Origin: Candidatus Bathyarchaeota archaeon
Lineage (GTDB): Archaea; Thermoproteota; Bathyarchaeia; Bathyarchaeales; Bathycorpusculaceae
NCBI GenBank assembly: GCA_014859805.1
Contig: JACUTN010000043.1
Span: 1-7,292, forward strand
DNA length: 7,292 bases
Direction of reading: 5' to 3'
Part shown: piece by piece, positions 1-5,226 of the stretch
Numbering within the stretch: the stretch's first letter is position 1
Layout of the letters: each line of letters opens with the position of its first letter
Translations under genes and position numbers: made by a program
Notes under the pieces: model-generated
Databases searched by the model: none
What the model was told of the DNA's origin: nothing
The model's input: only the letters and a program-made list of their open reading frames with translations

Positions 1-16
1 TTTACGTTTGTAAACC

Positions 17-24
17 TTTATATC
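17..24 (+). promoter_or_regulatory. Candidate archaeal TATA box for the korDABC operon
   Basis: TTTATATC lies about 45 bases before the ATG at 69 and matches the usual archaeal TATA consensus. A start site about 25 bases downstream would leave a leader of roughly 20 bases without a clear Shine-Dalgarno sequence. A 5-base inverted repeat at 1-14 sits immediately upstream, where the BRE would be. The assignment is by pattern only. Confidence 0.5.
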
Positions 25-68
25 TTGGTGTTTTCTCTATCCCAAAAAGACAACAGCAACCAGCCGAG

Positions 69-359
69 ATGGAAAATATGAGCAAAAGTAGACTGGTGGC
101 ACCAGTCGTAAAGAGAAAGAAACTTGCAGAAGTTGAATGGAAGGTTATTGAAGATTTTTGCAAGGGATGCGGCTTCTGCATAGAATTCTGTCCAGTTAAT
201 GCTCTTGAAGAATCAGAAAAACTAAATGCAAAAGGAGTGCATCCTCCGAAACTGAAAAGTGAAGATGCGTGCATTGGTTGTGGTCTCTGCGAAAGGATAT
301 GCCCAGATTTTGCAGTTCACTTAGAGAAAAAAGAAAGTGACGGTGAGAGGGAGCAATGA
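69..359 (+). CDS. korD: 2-oxoacid:ferredoxin oxidoreductase, delta (ferredoxin-like) subunit
   Basis: This 96-residue protein is the small electron-transfer subunit of a four-subunit 2-oxoacid:ferredoxin oxidoreductase, carrying electrons from the beta-subunit cluster to soluble ferredoxin in the cytoplasm. Two classic 4Fe-4S motifs of the CxxCxxCxxxCP type are visible: C31, C34, C37, C41 and C68, C71, C74, C78, each followed by proline. The N-terminal 25 residues are basic and precede the ferredoxin fold. Length is normal for a separate KorD. The first of four genes, it ends in an ATGA overlap with korA, so the two are probably translationally coupled. The start is uncertain: ATG at 69, or ATG at 78, which has a weak GAGATGG element in front. 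The family call is firm; the substrate of the complex is inferred only from the alpha, beta and gamma partners. Confidence 0.9.
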   Translation: MENMSKSRLVAPVVKRKKLAEVEWKVIEDFCKGCGFCIEFCPVNALEESEKLNAKGVHPPKLKSEDACIGCGLCERICPDFAVHLEKKESDGEREQ

Positions 360-1513
360 CCGTGCATAGGGAAGTATTAACAGGAAAACATCTGATGCAG
401 GGAGACGTCGCATGTGCGGAAGGCGCAATAGCTGCTGGATGCAGATTCTTCGCGGGCTACCCCATCACACCAGCCACGGAAATAGCTGAACGAATGGCTC
501 GGAGGATGATTGAGGTTGACGGAATGTTTGTTCAAATGGAAGACGAGTTAGCCTCCATGGCTGCAATAATCGGTGCAAGCTGGGCAGGAGCTAAAGCCAT
601 GACAGCCACTTCTGGACCGGGATTCAGCCTAATGCAAGAAAACATTGGTTTAGCAGTTATGACTGAAACACCATGCGTTGTAGTGAATATTATGCGGGGT
701 GCCCCGAGCACTGGTCAGCCAACTGAAGGAGCCCAACAAGATGTTATGCAGTCTAAATGGGGTTCCCATGGAGACTATGAGATAATTGCTTTAGCCCCAG
801 CCTCTGTTCAGGAAATGTTCGACTTGACAATTGAATGCTTTAACTTTGCGGAAACTTATCGCGCTCCAACTTTTCTTTTGGCAGACGGCTTTACAGGACA
901 CTTATGGGAACGCGTTGTGATTCCGCCACCTGAAGAGATTAAAACTGTTGAACGTAAAAAACCCGTAGTTCCCCCAGACAAGTATCTCCCGTTCAAACCA
1001 GATGAAGATTTAGTTCCTCCCATGGCATGTTTTGGCGAAGGCTATAGTGTTCATGTTACCGGTTTAACTCATGACGAGCTTGGTTACCCAAAAACTACTG
1101 ATCCCAAGATACAACGTGAGCTTGTGAATAGGCTTTGCCAGAAGATAAGGAAAAACTCTGACAGAATAATTAGGACTTACGAGTTTATGCTTGAAGACGC
1201 GGAAGTGGCGGTTGTCGCCTACGGTATTCCTTCAAGATCCTCGTTGAGCGCTGTGAAAATGGCTCGCAAAGCTGGAATAAAAGCTGGACTGCTGAGGCTT
1301 ATAACAGTTTGGCCGTTCCCAGAAAAAAAGGTTGAAGAACTATCCAACAATGTGAAGGCTATAGTTGTTCCAGAAATGAATTGTGGACAAGTTGTAAGAG
1401 AAGTTGAAAGAGTAGCCAAAGAAACACCAGTGCATTTCTTATCTAAAATTGGCGGAGAACCACATAGTCCCTCTGAAATCTTTGAAGTTATAAGGAGAGC
1501 TGCAAAAACATGA
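356..1513 (+). CDS. korA: 2-oxoacid:ferredoxin oxidoreductase, alpha subunit (2-oxoglutarate type)
   Basis: This is the 385-residue alpha subunit of a ferredoxin-dependent 2-oxoacid oxidoreductase, which with KorB oxidatively decarboxylates a 2-oxoacid to its acyl-CoA, or runs the reverse carboxylation. Domain I shows the substrate/CoA-site motif GYPITPATE (residues 34-42), an acidic MEDELASM segment (61-68), TSGPGFSLM (85-93) and RGAPSTGQPT (114-123). The TGLTHDE segment near 235-241 and a C-terminal transketolase-like domain (about 280-385, with LRLITVWPFP at 313-322) follow the usual KorA order and length. The start overlaps the korD stop by four bases, and GGTGA with GAGGGAG lies just upstream. 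The gene is intact. KorA-type sequence and the D-A-B-C order favour 2-oxoglutarate, but KorA-like subunits also occur in enzymes for other 2-oxoacids, so specificity is inference. Confidence 0.93.
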   Translation: MTVHREVLTGKHLMQGDVACAEGAIAAGCRFFAGYPITPATEIAERMARRMIEVDGMFVQMEDELASMAAIIGASWAGAKAMTATSGPGFSLMQENIGLAVMTETPCVVVNIMRGAPSTGQPTEGAQQDVMQSKWGSHGDYEIIALAPASVQEMFDLTIECFNFAETYRAPTFLLADGFTGHLWERVVIPPPEEIKTVERKKPVVPPDKYLPFKPDEDLVPPMACFGEGYSVHVTGLTHDELGYPKTTDPKIQRELVNRLCQKIRKNSDRIIRTYEFMLEDAEVAVVAYGIPSRSSLSAVKMARKAGIKAGLLRLITVWPFPEKKVEELSNNVKAIVVPEMNCGQVVREVERVAKETPVHFLSKIGGEPHSPSEIFEVIRRAAKT

Positions 1514-2358
1514 CTGTCATACAAGAATTTGAAAAGCATCCATTAGCCAAATATCTTCGCCTAGAAAGATTTCCGCACATATGGTGTGAAGGCTGTGGAG
1601 ACGGAATAATCCTTAACTGTTTTGTAAAAGCCCTTGACGATTTAGGTGTAAACATGGACAAGCTTGTTGTTGTTTCAGGCATAGGCTGCATGGGACGAGT
1701 TGCAGGCTATATAAAATGTGATTCTTTCCACACGACACACGGTCGCCCCATAGCTTTAGCAACTGGAATAAAACTTGCAAATCCGAAATTAACAATCGCT
1801 GTTATCAGTGGCGACGGAGACTTATTCGCAATCGGTGGAAACCATTTCATCCATGCTGCCAGACGAAATGTGGACATGACGGTGATATGCTCAAACAACT
1901 TCAACTATGGAATGACTGGAGGCCAAGTTGGACCAACAACTCCCTTAAATTCATACACAACAACAACGCCCTATGGCAACATTGAACACCCATTTAATCT
2001 TGTGCATTTAACAGCTGCTGCAGGCGCAGTTTACGTGGCCAGATGGACTGCACTGCACGTTAAAAGACTTACAGAATCCATTAAGAAAGCCCTCCAAAAG
2101 AAAGGTTTCAAATTCATCGAAGTCATTTCACCATGTCCAGAAATTTATGGAAGACGAAACAAGCTTGGAAAATCTATTGACATAATGAAACGGTATAGAC
2201 AAATATCCGAAATTAGGCATGGCTATGACCCAGCAAAGGCTGAAATCACAAGAGAAAAAATAATAGTTGGCGAATTCATCGATATTGAAAAGCCAACGTA
2301 TGGAGAACTGCTTCAGAAACAATTCTTAAAGATTCAAAAAAAGATGATAGGAGGCTAA
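1510..2358 (+). CDS. korB: 2-oxoacid:ferredoxin oxidoreductase, beta subunit (TPP-binding)
   Basis: The 282-residue beta subunit binds thiamine diphosphate and one [4Fe-4S] cluster and forms the catalytic unit with KorA. The TPP motif is visible as GDGD (101-104), followed after about 25 residues by NNFNYGMTGGQ (129-139). The four cysteines expected to hold the cluster, by analogy with Sulfolobus 2-oxoacid oxidoreductases, are C26 and C29 (CEGCGDG), C60 (SGIGC) and C209 (SPCP). HTTHGRPIALATGIKLANP (74-92) is the conserved family segment. The C-terminal PCPEIYGRRNK segment recalls methanogen-type KorB. The ATG overlaps the korA stop by four bases; an AAGGAGAG stretch lies about 12 bases upstream. 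The gene is complete and nothing essential is missing. Confidence 0.93.
   Translation: MTVIQEFEKHPLAKYLRLERFPHIWCEGCGDGIILNCFVKALDDLGVNMDKLVVVSGIGCMGRVAGYIKCDSFHTTHGRPIALATGIKLANPKLTIAVISGDGDLFAIGGNHFIHAARRNVDMTVICSNNFNYGMTGGQVGPTTPLNSYTTTTPYGNIEHPFNLVHLTAAAGAVYVARWTALHVKRLTESIKKALQKKGFKFIEVISPCPEIYGRRNKLGKSIDIMKRYRQISEIRHGYDPAKAEITREKIIVGEFIDIEKPTYGELLQKQFLKIQKKMIGG
2350..2354 (+). promoter_or_regulatory. Shine-Dalgarno site for korC that bears on its start codon
   Basis: GGAGG lies inside the last codons of korB. It ends 14 bases before the GTG at 2369 but only 5 bases before an in-frame ATT at 2360. The normal spacing to ATT, and the long one to GTG, leave the korC start unresolved. Confidence 0.6.
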
Positions 2359-2368
2359 AATTACGCGA

Positions 2369-2908
2369 GTGGAAATACGTATCGGTGGTTTTGGCGGACA
2401 AGGAATCATAAGAACCGGGTTGATTTTAGCCACAGCTTCATGCGTCTACGGAGATAAAAACGCCATCCAAACGGCATCGTACGGTCCAGAATCAAGAGGA
2501 GGCCGTTGCAGATCAGAAGTAATAATTTCTGATGAAGACATAGATTTTCCAAAGGTTGAGCATCCTGACATTCTGGTTGCCATGTCTGAGGAAGCATATC
2601 TACAATATGTTGACGACTTGAAAGAAAACGGCATACTTATAGTGGATCCAGACTTGGTTCCAAACCAAAGGGAGAACTTAGAAGTCAGGATGTACGAGGT
2701 TCCGGCAACAAAAATTGCTGAAGGACTTGGCAAAAAAATAGTTGCAAATGTTGTAATGATCGGGGCTTTTGCAGCAATAACAAATCTGCTTGGTGTAGAA
2801 GATTTGAAAGAATCGATAAGGCGTAATGTTCCAAAAGCGTTTATGAAATTAAACTTAACAGCCTTCGAAAAAGGTTACGAGTACGGGAAAAGTCTTCTGA
2901 AAAGCTGA
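2369..2908 (+). CDS. korC: 2-oxoacid:ferredoxin oxidoreductase, gamma subunit
   Basis: This 179-residue protein (counted from GTG) is the gamma subunit, the fourth part of the complex. It shows the N-terminal GFGGQG motif (7-12), a nucleotide-binding-like loop typical of the family, YGPESRGG (38-45), and the hydrophobic NVVMIGAFAAITNLL stretch (127-141). Length is normal. The gap after korB is only 10 bases, so it belongs to the same operon. The start is open: GTG at 2369 gives MEIRIGG, while ATT at 2360 would add three residues (ITR read as MTR) and fits the GGAGG at 2350-2354 much better; family members commonly have a few residues before the RIGGFGGQG-like strand. The gene ends seven bases before the stop of the convergent rps3ae gene. 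Confidence 0.92.
   Translation: MEIRIGGFGGQGIIRTGLILATASCVYGDKNAIQTASYGPESRGGRCRSEVIISDEDIDFPKVEHPDILVAMSEEAYLQYVDDLKENGILIVDPDLVPNQRENLEVRMYEVPATKIAEGLGKKIVANVVMIGAFAAITNLLGVEDLKESIRRNVPKAFMKLNLTAFEKGYEYGKSLLKS
2732..2738 (-). terminator. Possible U-tract terminator for the minus-strand rps3ae transcript
   Basis: Seven A on the plus strand give a U7 tract on the minus strand, about 180 bases past the rps3ae stop and inside korC. Archaeal RNA polymerase can terminate at U-tracts without a hairpin. A run this short can also occur by chance in lysine codons, so support is weak. Confidence 0.2.
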
Positions 2909-2915
2909 AGCTTCT

Positions 2916-3539
2916 TCAAGCCTTCTGGGTTTGCACCTGCACTTGCAACTGTAACAACTGCTCTAACGGATTTAGAAGCTTCGATTTCCTAACTCCCACA
3001 TGGCGTAGTGGCGCTATTTTTTTAGCTTCATTGTAAATGTCTGACGCTACTTTTCCAAGAACCATTTCTTGGGCAAGCTGATCCAGTCTAAGCGTTGAAG
3101 CCTTCTCTCTAATGATTTTCTCCATTATGGCGCGCATGGCATGCTCCTGTGTTGTCTTAATCCTTGAAAGCGTAAAGGCACAAACAGCCACCAGTAGTTT
3201 GTATCCATCTTTCGTAGCGACATCAAATATCCCCTCAACTTTAGTTGTTCTTCTTCTGACTAGGCTTCGCAAATAGTCATGTGAATATTCATGCCCCTTA
3301 AACATTGTGTGGGCAGTTTTACCATCAACCTCGATTACTTGGAATCGCATTTTCAAATATTGGTGGGCAAAATCGTTTGTAACCTCATATAACGTGGAGT
3401 CAATCACTCTACCAACTAGTTTTTCCGGTTCGGAGGCTGGCACAGCCCCTAACTCAACGTTTCCAAAGCATGATGGAGCCAGCACTGTGTACCATGATTT
3501 GCCACGCCATTTATCCCTTACACGTCTTCTTCGAGACAA
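2916..3539 (-). CDS. rps3ae: 30S ribosomal protein eS1 (S3Ae)
   Basis: This 207-residue protein is the archaeal/eukaryotic small-subunit protein eS1, found on the platform of the 30S subunit. Recognisable family segments are the basic N-terminus with KWRGKSWYTVLAP (10-22), PEKLVGRV (38-45), FKGHEYSHDYLRSLVRRRT (80-98), TKDGYKL (109-115), and the late LGKVASDIYNEAKKIAPLR (161-179) followed by VRKSK. The start is TTG at 3539, chosen because a perfect GGAGG (3550-3546) lies six bases before it and the next codons give the expected basic N-terminus. The protein ends in a Gln-rich tail (EQLLQLQVQVQTQ, 193-205) that looks lineage-specific. It is the last gene of the minus-strand block; a TATA-like box in the 50-base gap after serS suggests its own promoter. 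Confidence 0.95.
   Translation of the reverse strand: MSRRRRVRDKWRGKSWYTVLAPSCFGNVELGAVPASEPEKLVGRVIDSTLYEVTNDFAHQYLKMRFQVIEVDGKTAHTMFKGHEYSHDYLRSLVRRRTTKVEGIFDVATKDGYKLLVAVCAFTLSRIKTTQEHAMRAIMEKIIREKASTLRLDQLAQEMVLGKVASDIYNEAKKIAPLRHVGVRKSKLLNPLEQLLQLQVQVQTQKA
3017..3023 (+). terminator. Possible U-tract terminator for korDABC
   Basis: Seven consecutive T on the plus strand lie about 110 bases past the korC stop, inside the convergent rps3ae gene, just after a GGCGCTA stretch. This is the strongest T-run just beyond the operon on that strand. It has no clear hairpin and could be coincidence. Confidence 0.25.
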
Positions 3540-3545
3540 GTCTAG

Positions 3546-3550
3546 CCTCC
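3546..3550 (-). promoter_or_regulatory. Strong Shine-Dalgarno site setting the TTG start of rps3ae
   Basis: On the minus strand GGAGG is followed by CTAGAC and then TTG at 3539, a spacing of six bases. It is the best-spaced ribosome binding site in the window and is the main reason for accepting the rare TTG start. Confidence 0.75.
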
Positions 3551-3578
3551 AAATGTAGCTTGAAAATTCACATCATAG

Positions 3579-3586
3579 TATTAAAA
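3579..3586 (-). promoter_or_regulatory. Candidate TATA box for rps3ae
   Basis: TTTTAATA on the minus strand lies just after the serS stop (3590) and 40 bases before the TTG. A start site about 25 bases downstream would give a leader near 17 bases that still contains the GGAGG at 3550-3546. Read-through from serS remains possible. Confidence 0.45.
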
Positions 3587-3589
3587 GCT

Positions 3590-4879
3590 TTACCGTTTCG
3601 GCTCTATCTTTTCCATGCCACCCATATATTTCCTCAAGACTTTGGGGACAATAACAGAGCCGTCCTCTTGCTGATAATTCTCAAGTATTGCAACAATCGT
3701 TCTGCCAGTGGCTAAAGCCGTCGAATTTAAAGTATGCACAAACCCTTTTGGTGGTGCCCCCTCTTTTTCCCTATACTTTACGTTCAGTCTTCTAGTTTGG
3801 TAATCTGTGCAGTTACTGCATGAGATTATTTCTCGGTAACCGTTTTGAGCAGGCATCCAAGCTTCTATATCGTATTTTTTGGCGGCAACCGTTCCAATGT
3901 CGCCTGTGCAGACATTTACAACGCGGTAGGGTAGACCAAGTTTTTGAACGAGTTCTTCAGCGTTTTGTATGAGTTCTTCATGGATTCTCCAAGAGTCTTT
4001 CGGTTTACAGAAAACGAACTGTTCAATCTTGTTAAATTGGTGTGTCCTGAAGATTCCACGTGTGTCTTTACCGTGTGCCCCAGCTTCCTTTCTAAAGTTT
4101 GCACTTACTCCAGCAAGTTTGAGCGGTAGATCTTTTGCTTTTAACACTTCATTCATGTACATTGCCGCCATCGGATGCTCCGAAGTCGCAATCAAGTACA
4201 AATCTTCGTTTTCAACCTTATACAGGTCGCTTTCAAAATCACTCAGTGCCACGACACCTTCATATGGTTTACGTCTCATGAGGAAGGGCGGCTCTATGGG
4301 CGTGTAACCTTTCTTGATCATTTCCTCTAGAGCAAAGCTCATTAAAGCCATATCCAGCAAGACGCCTTCTCTTTTTAAGTAGAAAAATCTGGCTCCAGCA
4401 ATTTTTCCAGCTCTTTCAATATCCACTACGTCTAGGCTTAAACCTAAATCTATGTGGTCTTTGACGGGAAAGCTGAACTTTGGTATTTTACCCCATGTCC
4501 TTATTGGAATGTTATCGTGTTCGTCTTTGCCTGTTGGGACTGATTCGTACAAGAGGTTTGGGATTCGCATGAGATAACAATGTGTTTTCTCTTCGAGTTC
4601 ATTTACCTGTTTTTCCAAAGTTGTGATTTCTTTGTCGATTTCTCTTGCCTTCGAGATTTTGTCTTTGGCATCTTCTCCTTTCTTTTTTAATGTCGCAATG
4701 TCTGTCGTTATTAGTCTTCTTTCATGTCTAAGCTCATTCAATTTTGTTAGGAGTTGTCGCCATCTCTCGTCATACTTGATAAGCTGATCTAGCATCTTCA
4801 GGTTTTCAGGGTCTCCCCTCTTCTCTAGATTATTCCTTACGAGTTCCGGATTTTCACGGATGAGTTTAATGTCCAGCAT
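3590..4879 (-). CDS. serS: Seryl-tRNA synthetase, standard class IIa type
   Basis: This 429-residue enzyme charges tRNA-Ser with serine in the cytoplasm. It is the common SerRS, not the zinc-containing form of some methanogens. The N-terminal 100 residues form the expected long helical hairpin (charged, heptad-like, about 26-98) that grips the long variable arm of tRNA-Ser. The class II core shows a motif 1 region near 185-200 (PIEPPFL), the serine-site TSE (232-234), motif 2 FRKEAGAHGKDTRGIFRTHQF (262-282) and motif 3 NSTALATGRTIVAILENYQ (385-403). Length matches the family. The ATG at 4879 has GTGAT three bases upstream, complementary to the end of archaeal 16S rRNA. It lies 98 bases downstream of pcc1, in a gap with a TATA-like box and inverted repeats, so it probably has its own promoter. 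Confidence 0.96.
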   Translation of the reverse strand: MLDIKLIRENPELVRNNLEKRGDPENLKMLDQLIKYDERWRQLLTKLNELRHERRLITTDIATLKKKGEDAKDKISKAREIDKEITTLEKQVNELEEKTHCYLMRIPNLLYESVPTGKDEHDNIPIRTWGKIPKFSFPVKDHIDLGLSLDVVDIERAGKIAGARFFYLKREGVLLDMALMSFALEEMIKKGYTPIEPPFLMRRKPYEGVVALSDFESDLYKVENEDLYLIATSEHPMAAMYMNEVLKAKDLPLKLAGVSANFRKEAGAHGKDTRGIFRTHQFNKIEQFVFCKPKDSWRIHEELIQNAEELVQKLGLPYRVVNVCTGDIGTVAAKKYDIEAWMPAQNGYREIISCSNCTDYQTRRLNVKYREKEGAPPKGFVHTLNSTALATGRTIVAILENYQQEDGSVIVPKVLRKYMGGMEKIEPKR

Positions 4880-4925
4880 TTTATCACTTATTTTCTGCTT
4901 GTTTGTGGGTTAGCCTTCTAAGCTT

Positions 4926-4957
4926 ACAATAAATTGTCTATTTAATCTTACGATTAA
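4926..4957 (-). promoter_or_regulatory. Candidate serS promoter with two inverted repeats
   Basis: On the minus strand TTAAATAG (4945-4938) is a TATA-like box about 59 bases before the serS ATG. AATTTATTG (4935-4927) is a second option. Two inverted repeats overlap them: TTAATC/GATTAA with a 4-base centre (4942-4957) and ACAAT/ATTGT with a 2-base centre (4926-4937). They could be operator half-sites, or the first could be a weak hairpin at the end of the pcc1 transcript. The region is AT-rich, so chance palindromes are likely enough to keep confidence low. Confidence 0.4.
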
Positions 4958-4977
4958 GCTCGCTAAAGAGTGGTTTT

Positions 4978-5226
4978 TCACTTGAGTTTCTTTGCTGTTT
5001 GAAGGGTTTTTTCAGCTATTGAGACGCAGAATAGTAGATCGTCGATTGTGGCGATGAATGTTGGAATCTTCCTTCTACATCTTATGTATGTGACAACATT
5101 GTTTCCTTTACTCGTTGTTTCAATGGATAAACTAGGTGGTGCTTTGAAGTTGTCTGGCGAAACAGCTTTTGCAACGGCTTCCGCGTCTTTAGCATCATCA
5201 TACTTGAGTGTGATTTCAGCTTCCAT
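4978..5226 (-). CDS. pcc1: KEOPS complex subunit Pcc1
   Basis: This 82-residue protein resembles Pcc1, the small dimerising subunit of the KEOPS complex that, with Kae1, Bud32 and Cgi121, transfers threonylcarbamoyl to A37 of ANN-reading tRNAs (t6A). The sequence runs through the usual elements: a first beta strand (AEITLKY, 3-9), an Ala-rich helix (12-22), the signature SPDN (23-26) followed by a Pro-rich loop, two strands, then the helix beginning TIDDLLFCVSIAEKT (60-74). Length is typical. The ATG lies inside the end of the upstream DHH gene (11-base overlap), with AAGGCGAG four bases before it, so the two are almost certainly co-transcribed and probably translationally coupled. The other KEOPS subunits are not in the window. 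Confidence 0.88.
   Translation of the reverse strand: MEAEITLKYDDAKDAEAVAKAVSPDNFKAPPSLSIETTSKGNNVVTYIRCRRKIPTFIATIDDLLFCVSIAEKTLQTAKKLK

Noticed and set aside
1219..1539. 106-residue open frame on the minus strand inside korA
   Set aside because: It lies antisense to a well-supported gene, has no recognisable domain and no ribosome binding site that stands out.
3810..3830. CxxC pair (C354, C357) in SerRS as a possible zinc site
   Set aside because: A cysteine-containing SCSN(C) segment is common in standard SerRS, and no further ligands are seen; the zinc-dependent SerRS type has a different overall sequence.
3969..4307. 112-residue open frame on the plus strand inside serS
   Set aside because: It is antisense to SerRS motif 2 and nearby conserved sequence, which explains the open frame.
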